Assembly (NCBI GenBank): GCA_016702645.1
Contig: JADJDP010000022.1
Coordinates: 1-64,000 of the forward strand
Reading direction: 5' to 3'
DNA length: 64,000 nucleotides
DNA from: Flavobacteriales bacterium
GTDB lineage: Bacteria > Bacteroidota > Bacteroidia > Flavobacteriales_F > PHOS-HE28
Below the pieces are notes generated by a model. The model was given only the letters and a program-made list of their open reading frames with translations, was not told where the DNA came from and did no database searches. Positions 37,717-46,375 of this stretch are shown one piece after another. The position numbers were made by a program, and so were the translations under genes. Each line of letters opens with the position of its first letter. Position 1 is the first letter of the stretch.

Positions 37717-39421
37717 TCAGCGCGGGATGGTAGCCCGCCAGTTGAGCGGATCAGCGCGCCACTTGATACCACCGTCCGTGCAACCCACCACCAGCGTGTC
37801 CCCTCCTCCTGCCCAAGGAGGTTGAACGCGTAGTGCCATTGTGCAACGGTCGGCGCGTTCGGGACGATGTTCATCCTCCAGGTATGCGTGCGTCGCATGA
37901 TGCCATTACGACGAAGCTGGAGCACGATCAGCGCATCTGCTGATGATCCCATCATCGTTTCAGTGCGTTCGATATCCAATGAGAGATGCAGCGGAACACC
38001 GATGGATGCGCTCGGCACCGGTGCGGAGAGGAGCGTCACGTATCCGCCGCTTGTTGCCCGAGGGTTTCTCTCTTGAGGATGGGGATGATCAACTCCTTGG
38101 TTCCACCGTGGGAATAGAGCGGGAGATCCTCATGGCCACCCACGGCCAATGCGTGCTGCGGATCCGCCGTGAGAAAGAGATGCTTGTATTTGAGCAGGTC
38201 CATTTGCCCAGTCACGAGCAGGTTGGTGAGGTACTGCCAGCTTTGGAAGAGGTTGAGAAGTACGAACAACAGGGAGATGGCGAGCAGGGTCCAGCGACGG
38301 CCGCCGTAGCGCGGGACCGCAAGCGCGATGGGCAACGCGAACACGGCGAGCATGTCCACATAGGTGCGCTGTCCGAAATTGTCACCGTAGGCCCAGTTCC
38401 ACCACGCTGCCGTGACGTAGCCGAATGCTGCCAGGAACATCAGAAGACCGGCGCCCTGCCGTCGAGACTTCCTCCATAGGATGACCGCCCCGGGAACGAC
38501 GAGCAAGAGAAGCGGCCAATAGAAGAACAAGCCATTGCGCGGGCTGAACAAATTCTCCGCAATGGCCGGGCGCGTCCAATGAAAACCTTCACCGGGATAG
38601 GGGCGAACGATGAAGGAGCCGCTCTGCAGGAACCACAACAGGCCCTGGAGCGAGACGATGGCTCCGAAGACCAATGCGGAAACGATCACCCACTTGGAAC
38701 GAAGCAGTGCCCGGAGGGTGCCCTTGTTCCACGAGGCACCGAACGACGCAAGTGGCAAAGCCATGACCACCAGGAAATTGACCGGACGGATCCACGTCGC
38801 CAATGCGAGCAGCGCAGCGCACCCCACCAGTCTTCGCGCGGTCGGTTCGAGGAGCAACCAACGCGTATGGAGCATCAGCAGGGCGATCGTGGCGAATCCA
38901 TACACGTGGGACATGGCCGGGTGCACAACGGCCTGTGTGATGAGCCCGGTGCCGAGTGTGATGACGGTCAGCACAATGGCCACGACCCCATCGGTGATCC
39001 CACTGGCAAGCAACCATCTGCGCAATGCGAGCAAGCCCACAAGCAACCAGGTGAGCGCGGCCACGCCAACGGCGATCTGGTAGTGGAGCGAATAACCGTC
39101 CTCGATCGGGTCCGTCTTGAGCAGGGTGTGCACATGTGCAGCGAGCACGAAGGGTGACATGAAGGCGGCCGCACCACCCAAATGCTTGATCACCTCCGCA
39201 TCAATGGAGGGATGCAACACGCCCTTGCCGGGGTGCATGTTCGCATCCCCTTCGAACAGGAACATACGCAGATATTCATAGTAGCCCTTCCCATCGCTGT
39301 TGATGGCATCGTGCCAATCGTTCCCGGGCACACCGATGTAGCGGAACTGCACCAAGGCCCACGCCGTGAAGACGCCGAGGAGCACGACTACGATGAGGGA
39401 TCGCGGCCCGACCTTGTACAT
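37717..39421 (-). pseudogene. Polytopic membrane protein, GT-C-like, with C-terminal beta domain; frameshifted
   Basis: I start at 39421 (MYKVGPRSLIVVV), four bases after a TACTTTTC box. About 12 membrane helices occupy residues 1-420. The first luminal/periplasmic loop has SDGKGYYEYLRMFLF and a later loop has AAWWNWAYGDNFGQRTYVD, both matching the paralogue at 40218-42023. The written frame stops near 38036, but the next frame continues a beta-rich domain (GGYVTLLSAPVPSASIG, SLDIERTETMMGSSADALIVLQL), and after a second shift it ends GGGDTLVVGCTDGGIKWRADP at 37717. The breaks are near 38055 and 37820. The topology suggests a GT-C-type glycosyltransferase, but I see no definite catalytic motif, so the role is inferred only from architecture. 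Confidence 0.65.
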
Positions 39422-39425
39422 GTCG

Positions 39426-39433
39426 GAAAAGTA
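39426..39433 (-). promoter_or_regulatory. Candidate -7 box before the membrane protein gene
   Basis: TACTTTTC on the minus strand, four bases before the ATG at 39421. It supports that start over an upstream in-frame ATG at 39469. Confidence 0.35.
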
Positions 39434-39444
39434 GGTGCGCGGGA

Positions 39445-40077
39445 CTAGACCAACCGCAGGCGCGCGCACATGGCAATGATGTCTTCGCGCTCCAACTCCA
39501 AATGCTCGGCATGCGCTCCGGCAGCCCGTGCGCCCATCACATGCTGGATGCTGTCATCGATGAAGAGCGTGCGTGCGGGATCCGCATCATGAAGCCCGAG
39601 CACATGCTGGAAGATGGCCGCGTCGGGTTTGCGCATGCCGAGCTCGCAACTGTAGTATGCCCCGTGGAACAACCCCTTGAAGTCGGCGATATCGTTGGTG
39701 TGCGCCACGATGGTCTCGAACGCCGGAACATGGATCGCGTTCGTGTTGCTCAACAAGAGCACCTGGTATCGCTCCTTCAACCGATGAACCAGCTCTATTC
39801 GCTCCTGGGGGATGGTGCCGAGCATCGCGTTCCAGCAAGCGTCCACCTCAGGATCGCTGATCGGGGCGTTCAGCAAAGCGCGGATCCGATCACGAAAGCC
39901 GCACGGCGATAGACTGCCGGTCTCGAAGGCATCGAACACATGGTCCTGCTTCGCTTTGCTGAACAGCATGTCGAAATCGGAGTAGCCGAGATCTCGGAAG
40001 GCGTTCGCCGAGGCGTGGTAATCCACATCGATGAGGACTCCTCCGAGATCGAGCAGGATCGTGGTGTACTTGGTCAT
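39445..40077 (-). CDS. HAD-superfamily (subfamily IA) hydrolase
   Basis: 210 residues. Motif I is LLDLGGVLIDVDY near residue 9; the usual nucleophile pattern is DxDx, and here it reads D-L-G-G, as in the epoxide-hydrolase-like and YihX-like HAD proteins. Motif II is LLLSNTN near 107, motif III is the Lys in GMRKPD near 148, and motif IV is LFIDDS near 172. It has a helical cap between motifs I and II. It probably dephosphorylates a sugar phosphate or similar small molecule. It lies between the two membrane proteins and has its own TAATTTCG box ten bases upstream. Confidence 0.9.
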   Translation of the reverse strand: MTKYTTILLDLGGVLIDVDYHASANAFRDLGYSDFDMLFSKAKQDHVFDAFETGSLSPCGFRDRIRALLNAPISDPEVDACWNAMLGTIPQERIELVHRLKERYQVLLLSNTNAIHVPAFETIVAHTNDIADFKGLFHGAYYSCELGMRKPDAAIFQHVLGLHDADPARTLFIDDSIQHVMGARAAGAHAEHLELEREDIIAMCARLRLV

Positions 40078-40087
40078 TGCGGGTCGG

Positions 40088-40095
40088 CGAAATTA
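40088..40095 (-). promoter_or_regulatory. Candidate -7 box before the HAD hydrolase gene
   Basis: TAATTTCG on the minus strand, ten bases before the ATG at 40077. It is identical to the box before rpoN. Confidence 0.45.
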
Positions 40096-40119
40096 CCCGC
40101 GCGCTCCGGTCACCACTTC

Positions 40120-40127
40120 TACATTTG
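40120..40127 (+). promoter_or_regulatory. Candidate -7 box of the tRNA-Ile gene
   Basis: TACATTTG, a full match to the Bacteroidota TAnnTTTG consensus, nine bases before the tRNA 5' end. Confidence 0.5.
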
Positions 40128-40136
40128 CCGCCGATC

Positions 40137-40212
40137 GGGCCCATAGCTCAGCGGTCAGAGCAGGGGACTCATAATCCCTTGGTCGCAGGTTCAAATCCTG
40201 CTGGGCCCACCA
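40137..40212 (+). tRNA. tRNA-Ile (CAT anticodon, lysidine type), CCA encoded
   Basis: 76 bases with a perfect 7-bp acceptor stem (GGGCCCA/TGGGCCC) and the CCA end encoded. The D arm GCTC..GAGC, the anticodon arm GGGGA-CTCATAA-TCCCT with CAT at 40170-40172, and the T arm GCAGG-TTCAAAT-CCTGC are all well formed. CAT could mean Met, initiator Met or the AUA-reading Ile tRNA. The anticodon-arm and variable-loop pattern (GACTCATAATC then CTTGGTCGC) matches the known Ile2 type, whose C34 is changed to lysidine by TilS. There is no C1-A72 mismatch, so it is not the initiator. Confidence 0.88.
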
Positions 40213-40217
40213 CTCGA

Positions 40218-42023
40218 TCAGTACGGCTTCACCGCCAACACACGGATGAACACGTCATCGATGAGCACGTGCGCCTGGCGGTCACGGTTCCAGAAGTAGA
40301 AGGCAAGGCGATCTCCCGGCTCCAGCGGCGGCACGGGAACGCGATACTCGACTTGCTCCCACTTCCCCAGCCGTGCAGGCAGCGGGTTGATGAAGAAGGG
40401 TTCGTAGAGACCCTGTGACCCATCGGCGTGTTTCACGTCGGCAATGGCGAGAAGCGGCTGCGAGGCACCTGCCCGAACCTCCAGGCGCTGATAGCCCACC
40501 TCCAGATAGAGCGCACGACCGGTCGGCAGGGAACCATCGGCTGCGCTGAAGCCGAGCGCGTATTCCATGGCGGGGGTGATGATGCACGCGTGCGAGCCGC
40601 TGAAAGCAATGCTGGTGCGCTGGATGCCACTACCGCTCCAGTGCTCGCAAGCACGCTCCAAGTCGCAGCTTTCCTCCAACACGACCTCCATGCCATTGGG
40701 GTTGAACGGCGGGGATTGGTAATTGCCGGCGAGTTGTCCGCGGTAACGATCGTCCCAACGCAGAAAGGTGTGGGCGTACTTCGCGCGATCCATGCTTTCG
40801 TGGTGCAGGATGAACGCGTTGTATTGCCACATCTGGAACAGCAGCAGGAGACAGCAGCCGGTGATGAAAACCCGTGCGGACAACCACCAGCGTGGGCCGA
40901 GCGAGTTCAACAGGAAGGCCATCGGCAAGGCGAGAACGGGGTAGTGGTCCACGAACACACGCGCGCCGAACCCGCCGCCGTAGTACCAGATCCACCATGC
41001 GCTGATCACGTAAGCGTTCGCTGTCCAGTAAAGCATCATCCACGCACCGCGCAGGCGATCGTTTCGCAGGAACCATATCGTGCCGAAAAGTGAGAGGAGT
41101 AGTACGGGCGTCCATAAGAAGAGCCCTCGCCGGAACCCGAAGAGCACCTTGGCCACCTCCGGACGGTCCCAATGGAATCCTTCGCCCTGGTAGCCGTACG
41201 CGAACCACTTCCCTATCTGGGCGTGCCATAGCAACGGCTGGATCGAGATCACGACCGCGGCGACCACGATCGACGTGAAGAGGACCAAGCGATGGCTCCA
41301 CATGCGCCTGAGCATCGGAACAAAGCTGGCTCCCGCAACGATCGGTACGGCGAGGATGATCAACCCGTTCACCGGTCGAATGAGAACGATCAGACCCAAC
41401 AGCGCTGCTGCGAGGATCATCGACGTAGGAGGGCCACCGGAAGAAAAGCGATGCACGGTGAGAAGGAAGAGGCACACAACGCAGAACGAATGCACGTGCG
41501 ACCAGCCGGGCTGCAGCGCCGCGTATTGCATGAGCTGCGTACCAAAACCGATAGCAAGCAGCACCCATACCACGACGACCTCACGTATGCCCATCCGCAG
41601 AAGCAACGCGCGCAATGCGAGCAGTCCGATCAGTAAGTACGCCCAGCCTCCGATGCTGATAGCGCGCATCTCATGGATGCTCAAACCATCGCGCGGTGCC
41701 TTCGGGTCTCCCAATGCTATGTCGTGGCCGATCGCGAACCAGGGAGCCATCATCACGGAAGTGCCGCAGAAATACTTGTTGAGCGTGCCGGTGGGCGTTT
41801 CCCGAACATATTCCCACTGGTAGGCCTCCTTGCCCAGGTCATGGCGAATGAAGATCGCCTGCAGGTACCCATAGTAGCCCTTCACATCGCTGCGTACCAC
41901 GCGCAAGGGCATATCGGCCACCGGACCGTTCCACAACTCACGCACGGATACGACCGCCGTGACGAACACCACGAGCATCACCACGAGCAAGGACAGGGAG
42001 GGGCGACGCACGATGATGGCCAA
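40218..42023 (-). CDS. Polytopic membrane protein, GT-C-like, with C-terminal carbohydrate-binding-like domain
   Basis: 601 residues. About 12 membrane helices lie between residues 8 and 430. The large first loop contains RSDVKGYYGYLQAIFIRHD, and a later one contains AWWIWYYGGGFGARVFVDHY, shared with the paralogue at 37717. The C-terminal 160 residues form a soluble beta-rich domain (SIAFSGSHACIITPAMEYALG, RALYLEVGYQRLEVRAGA, LEPGDRLAFYFWNRDRQAHVLIDDVFIRVL), like a carbohydrate-binding jelly roll. A membrane glycosyltransferase or flippase-linked role is reasonable from the architecture but is not shown by a catalytic motif. It is convergent with the tRNA. The frame is intact. Confidence 0.7.
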   Translation of the reverse strand: MAIIVRRPSLSLLVVMLVVFVTAVVSVRELWNGPVADMPLRVVRSDVKGYYGYLQAIFIRHDLGKEAYQWEYVRETPTGTLNKYFCGTSVMMAPWFAIGHDIALGDPKAPRDGLSIHEMRAISIGGWAYLLIGLLALRALLLRMGIREVVVVWVLLAIGFGTQLMQYAALQPGWSHVHSFCVVCLFLLTVHRFSSGGPPTSMILAAALLGLIVLIRPVNGLIILAVPIVAGASFVPMLRRMWSHRLVLFTSIVVAAVVISIQPLLWHAQIGKWFAYGYQGEGFHWDRPEVAKVLFGFRRGLFLWTPVLLLSLFGTIWFLRNDRLRGAWMMLYWTANAYVISAWWIWYYGGGFGARVFVDHYPVLALPMAFLLNSLGPRWWLSARVFITGCCLLLLFQMWQYNAFILHHESMDRAKYAHTFLRWDDRYRGQLAGNYQSPPFNPNGMEVVLEESCDLERACEHWSGSGIQRTSIAFSGSHACIITPAMEYALGFSAADGSLPTGRALYLEVGYQRLEVRAGASQPLLAIADVKHADGSQGLYEPFFINPLPARLGKWEQVEYRVPVPPLEPGDRLAFYFWNRDRQAHVLIDDVFIRVLAVKPY

Positions 42024-42052
42024 GGATGGGGCGGTGAAGTTCGCGAACGGGC

Positions 42053-42060
42053 TACTTTCG
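42053..42060 (+). promoter_or_regulatory. Candidate -7 box of galE
   Basis: TACTTTCG ten bases before the galE ATG at 42071, in the divergent gap with the membrane protein gene. Confidence 0.45.
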
Positions 42061-42070
42061 TCGCATAGGC

Positions 42071-43087
42071 ATGAAGAAGATCATTGTAACAGGCGGAGCG
42101 GGCTTCATCGGATCGCATACCGTGGTGGAACTGACGAGTGCTGGCTACGAACCGGTGATCGTGGACGACCTGCGCAACAGCGAAGCGCGGATGATCGATG
42201 GCCTCACGGCGATCCTGGGAGTTCGTCCGCGTTTTCATCGCATCGATTGTGCCGATGAAGCGGCCATGCGCAGTGTACTGAACACGGAAGGTGATGTGCA
42301 TGGTGTGATCCACTTCGCCGCATACAAAGCGGTGGGGGAGAGCGTGGCCGAACCGGCCATGTACTACCGCAATAACATCGGTTCGCTCGCGGTCCTCCTC
42401 GCGCTGATGAACGAACGGGCGATACCGCATTTGGTGTTCTCGTCCAGTTGCACGGTATATGGACAGCCGACCTCGCTTCCGGTGAACGAAGCCGCACCCG
42501 ACAGGAATGCGTCTTCGCCATACGGTTATACCAAGGTGGTGTGCGAACAATTGGTTCGCGACCAATGCGCAGCAACCCCGGAGCTGAAAGCAGTGTTGCT
42601 GCGCTACTTCAATCCGATCGGTGCGCACCCATCCGCACGTATCGGCGAATTGCCACGCGGTGTCCCCGGCAACTTGGTGCCGTTCGTAACGCAGACAGCT
42701 GCTGGCCTGCGCGGGAAGCTTCGCGTGAACGGCAATGACTACGCAACATCCGACGGCACCTGTGTGCGTGACTACATCCACGTGATGGACCTGGCCCGTG
42801 CCCACGTGGTGGCACTTGGATGGATGGAGCAACGAACGGGGTCCACCTGCGAGGTCTTCAACTTGGGCACAGGCAGGGGGAACACCGTGATGGAAGTGGT
42901 GAACACCTTCGCCGAGGTGAACGCCGTTGATGTTCCTTACGAGATCGGACCACGCCGCGCTGGCGATGTGGAAGCGGTGTACGCCGACACCACCAAGAGC
43001 CGGGAAGTCCTCGGCTGGACATGCGACCACGACCTGCGCGATGCGCTGCGCGATGCATGGAACTGGCAGCGCTCGCTGGGCAATTGA
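42071..43087 (+). CDS. galE: UDP-glucose/UDP-N-acetylglucosamine 4-epimerase
   Basis: 338 residues, an extended short-chain dehydrogenase. The NAD-binding loop is TGGAGFIGSHTV near residue 6. The catalytic Ser is in SSSCTVYGQP near 122, and YGYTKVVCE near 147 holds the Tyr and Lys. RYFNPIGAHPSARIGE near 178 and RDYIHVMDLARAH near 230 are typical. GalE inverts C4 of UDP-Glc/UDP-Gal; some members also accept the N-acetyl forms, which sequence inspection alone does not settle. It heads the run galE, nucleotidyltransferase and sugar kinase, which suggests a role with GalNAc or galactose here. Confidence 0.95.
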   Translation: MKKIIVTGGAGFIGSHTVVELTSAGYEPVIVDDLRNSEARMIDGLTAILGVRPRFHRIDCADEAAMRSVLNTEGDVHGVIHFAAYKAVGESVAEPAMYYRNNIGSLAVLLALMNERAIPHLVFSSSCTVYGQPTSLPVNEAAPDRNASSPYGYTKVVCEQLVRDQCAATPELKAVLLRYFNPIGAHPSARIGELPRGVPGNLVPFVTQTAAGLRGKLRVNGNDYATSDGTCVRDYIHVMDLARAHVVALGWMEQRTGSTCEVFNLGTGRGNTVMEVVNTFAEVNAVDVPYEIGPRRAGDVEAVYADTTKSREVLGWTCDHDLRDALRDAWNWQRSLGN

Positions 43088-43095
43088 CCGACCCG

Positions 43096-44038
43096 ATGGA
43101 CCCCGTCACGCTCGTCGCCCTGGCTGGTGGGAAGAGCACACGCTTTGGTCGACCCAAGCAGTTGGAGCCGGTCGGCCCGAACGGAGAGGCCTTGCTCGAC
43201 ATCACGTTGCGTAACGCTTTGCGAGCAGGATGCACCAGCGCCATCATCGTAGTGCGACCCGAACACGAGAAGATCTTCGCGGGTAGGTATGCGAACGACC
43301 CATGGCTCCAACTGGTCGTGCAGCACGAAGCGCGAGGAACGGCCCATGCTGTCATGCAGGTCGTGGAGCATTTGCAAGGCACAATGATCATCGCCAACGG
43401 GGATGATCATTACGGTGAAGGCTCCATGCGAATGGCCATGCACCATGCGACACATGGGCCCCCGGAAGAGCATGCCATGGTCGGATTTCGTCTGGCGAAC
43501 ACATTGAGTGCGAGTGGACCCGTGAACCGAGCCTTGTGTGGGATGAACGAAGAGGACCTTCTCATCTGCACGGAAGAGGTGGAAGGGTTGGTGGCCGGTA
43601 GCGAGGGAACGATCACGGACGCACAAGGCCGGGAGCTGGGATCCGGAAGCGGTCGTGAGCATGAACCTCTGGGTGCTTCGCCATTCCTTATCGGGTTTGT
43701 TCCGGGCGCAGGTCGGGTGGACAGCTCGGGAAGGAGCGGAGTTCGGGTTGCCGGAGGTCGTGCATGCCGCCATTGCTCAGCGACACCGCTTTCGCACGCT
43801 GCAGACGAACGATACGTGGTGCGGTCTGACCTATCCGGAGGATGCCGACCTTGTGCGCCGTACCCTTTCCGCACGTGGTTTACCATGGACAGTCGCGGCA
43901 CCCTCGGCAGCATTTGCGAAGCCTTCGGCATTGCGCTCAACGGGCACGACTGCATACCGTTCGGCACGGGCCTCATCAACCAGACCTTCCGGCTCAAGGA
44001 TCGCCATGGCGACAACGACTGGATCCTCCAGCAAGTGA
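43096..44038 (+). pseudogene. Sugar nucleotidyltransferase (NTP transferase), frameshifted, 3' end uncertain
   Basis: It starts MDPVTLVALAGGKSTRFGRPKQ, the G-G-x-x-x-R-x-x-x-K nucleotide-binding motif of the GT-A-like nucleotidylyltransferases. NGDDHYGEG near residue 100 has the metal Asp. After about residue 195 the first frame degrades, and a plus-one frame continues sensibly (VSMNLWVLR-type, then LPEVVHAAIAQRHRFRTLQTNDTWCGLTYPEDADLV). One extra base near 43660-43700 explains this. In the second frame the next stop is at 44036-44038, well inside the kinase gene; the true end may be nearer 43885 with another lesion. It would make an NDP-sugar from the sugar 1-phosphate supplied by the next gene product. 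Confidence 0.7.
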
Positions 44039-44967
44039 ACACCGCAGTGTTCACGCGGCCTGAACTGATCGCATACAACAACTACCTCGCGGCCGAACAC
44101 TTGCGTTCGCACCATCCGGAGTACCGCTTCATGCGCGGCCTGCGCACCACCGATGGCAAGGACCTTTTCATTCGCGATGACCTTGGTGCATGGCGGGTGT
44201 TCCCCTTCTACCACAACACCGTGACCTATGATGGTGCTGTTACGCCCGACCAGGCCTTCAGCGCTGCCCAGCAGTTCGGGAGGCTCACCCGCAACCTGGA
44301 GGGTGTGTACGTTGGTGCGTTCAAGACGATCATTCCCGGCTTCCATGATCTTGCTGTGCGTTATGAGGCCTTCAAGAAGAGCATCGATGCGAGCGGGTCG
44401 GAACGCAAGGCCATGGCATTTGATGCCACGCAATATTTCTTGAAGAACGCGCACATCGTGGAGGAGTTCAAGGTGGCCATGATGGACCCCGATGTGCATA
44501 CACGCATCACTCACAACTACACCAAGGTGAACAATGTGCTCTTCGACAAGGACACGAACGAAGCAGTGTGCGTGGTGGATCTGGATACACTGATGCCCGG
44601 TAAGGCGATCTTCGATCTTGGCGATATGATCCGGACGTTCATTTCACCGGCAGCGGAGGACGATCCAGATCCCTCGCATACCGAAGTGAACGAGGATGTG
44701 TACGAGAAGCTCGTCGAAGGCTACTTCAGTGAAATGGCCCCGCTCATGAGCTTCAGCGAGCGTACGTTGGTGCATTGGTGCGGGCAGATGCTGATCTACG
44801 AGCAAGGCCTTCGTTTCCTCACGGACTTCCTGCGCGACGATGTGTATTACCGCGTGGACAGGCCGGAACACAACTTGGATCGCGCGAAGAACCAGATGCA
44901 TCTGCTGAAAGCCTACACCGCGAAACAGAAGGCGCTCAACGAACGCGTTCGGTACTTGCTCAAGTAG
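43885..44967 (+). CDS. N-acetylhexosamine 1-kinase-like phosphotransferase
   Basis: 360 residues from the ATG at 43885 (MDSRGTLGSICEAFG). It has an aminoglycoside-phosphotransferase-like fold: FGTGLINQTFRL near residue 31, WILQQVN with the nucleotide Lys position replaced by Gln, and FPFYHNTVTY near 110. The catalytic loop reads THNYTKVNNVLFD, where the family usually has HND, so the expected catalytic Asp is Tyr. The metal Asp in VVDLDTLMPGKAIFDLGDMIR is present. NahK-type kinases phosphorylate GlcNAc or GalNAc at C1 in salvage routes. The neighbouring nucleotidyltransferase, galE and GH109 gene support that role. The upstream open frame is continuous with this one, so the start is not certain. 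Confidence 0.8.
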   Translation: MDSRGTLGSICEAFGIALNGHDCIPFGTGLINQTFRLKDRHGDNDWILQQVNTAVFTRPELIAYNNYLAAEHLRSHHPEYRFMRGLRTTDGKDLFIRDDLGAWRVFPFYHNTVTYDGAVTPDQAFSAAQQFGRLTRNLEGVYVGAFKTIIPGFHDLAVRYEAFKKSIDASGSERKAMAFDATQYFLKNAHIVEEFKVAMMDPDVHTRITHNYTKVNNVLFDKDTNEAVCVVDLDTLMPGKAIFDLGDMIRTFISPAAEDDPDPSHTEVNEDVYEKLVEGYFSEMAPLMSFSERTLVHWCGQMLIYEQGLRFLTDFLRDDVYYRVDRPEHNLDRAKNQMHLLKAYTAKQKALNERVRYLLK

Positions 44968-44981
44968 CATCGGGCCATCGA

Positions 44982-46370
44982 ATGATCGAACGACCAGAAA
45001 CCCGGAAAGGAAGCTTGGAGCTGTTGGTCGTCAGCTTCCTGCTCTTCATTCCGCACTATGCGTTTGCGCAGGGGCCCGAACCGGCGCGGCATGAAATGAA
45101 GTGGTTCCAGGACGCCAAGCTGGGCATCTTCATCCACTGGGGCATCTATAGCGTGAACGGGGTGGACGAAAGCTGGGCCTTCTACAACAAGAAGATGGCC
45201 CATGAAGATTACATGCAGCAGCTCGGAGGCTTCACGGCGAGCAAGTACGATCCTGCGGCGTGGGCTGACCTGATCCAAAGAAGCGGAGCGAAGTACGCGG
45301 TGATCACCACCAAGCACCACGATGGAGTGGCGATGTGGCCGACAACATACGGTCACGCCTTTCAACGCCAAGAGCATCTTGTCGCTTTGAATTCCGTCTA
45401 CACCGGAGGAGTGCTCAAGTCGGATGTGGATCTGATCGGCCCACTGTTCGCTGAGTTGCGTAACCGAGGATTGAAATGCGGGGCCTACTACTCCCTGATC
45501 GACTGGACCTATCCGGATTATCCTGCGTTCACCAAGGACAGCTCGCGTTATGCGATCAAGGATGACGCTGCTCGGTGGCAGCGCTTCCGCGACTTCTACC
45601 AAGGCCAGATCAACGAGATCGCGACCCAACTCAACCCCGACCTCTGGTGGTTCGATGGAGATTGGGAACACAGTGCGGAGGAGTGGGAAGCGATGAAGGT
45701 GCGGCGGATGATCCTGGAGAAGAACCCACGCGCGATCATCAACGGCCGCCTTGCTGGTTTTGGTGACTACGCTACGCCGGAGCAGAACGTCCCGGTGGAA
45801 ACACCGAAGGCGCCCGCGTGGGAACTGTGCATGACGATGGGTGAGCAATGGGGTTAGCAACCAACGGACACCAACTACAAGAGCACGAACGACCTCATCG
45901 CCATATTCGCCGACGTCATCGGCCACGGTGGGAACTTGCTGTTGGACATCGGTCCGCGTGAGGATGGCACCATTCCGCCAGGGCAGGTGACAAGGCTCGA
46001 AGAGATCGGTCAGTGGATATCGAAGCACTCACAGGCGATCCATGGTACGCAGGCCGGGTTGCCGAATGGACACTTCTTCGGGCCAACCACGCTCAGTGCG
46101 GACAGCACCACGCTCTACCTCTTTCTGCCACACGGCACTGGTGCCAGTGCGGAGATCAAGGGTTTGGTCAACAAGATCCTTTCGGTGGACGTGCTGGGTA
46201 TGCGGATGCCCTTGGAGCACCGCGTTGTGGGCAAGGTCAGTTGGAGCAAGGTGCCGGGACTGGTCTTCATCGATGTGCCGGCGGCGGCGGCGGATGAATG
46301 GATGACCGTGCTGAAGGTGAAGCTGGATGGAAAGGTGAAGCTCTACCGTGGCGATGGAGGTCTACATTGA
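44982..46370 (+). pseudogene. GH29 alpha-L-fucosidase, interrupted by an in-frame TAG
   Basis: The frame from 44982 continues past a TAG at 45855-45857 to 46370; 462 codons with the amber. A signal peptide ends at about FAQ. Family motifs follow: DAKLGIFIHWGIYS near 42, TTKHHDGVAMW near 107, NPDLWWFDGDWE near 215 (the Asp in WFDG is the nucleophile position), then after the stop NYKSTNDLIAIFADVIGHGGNLLLDIGPREDG. The residue at the TAG is normally Tyr in a W-G-Y motif, so TAC misread or mutated to TAG would explain it. GH29 enzymes release alpha-linked fucose. The C-terminal 100 residues form a beta domain. Confidence 0.85.
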
Positions 46371-46375
46371 TCCGT

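Noticed and set aside
40137..40212. Elongator or initiator tRNA-Met
   Set aside because: CAT fits Met, but the anticodon-arm and variable-loop pattern match the lysidine-type tRNA-Ile, and position 1-72 is a normal pair.
20813..45857. Recoding of TAG as a sense codon
   Set aside because: Intact genes such as atpE and the M23 peptidase end in TAG, so general reassignment is unlikely; only local read-through remains possible.
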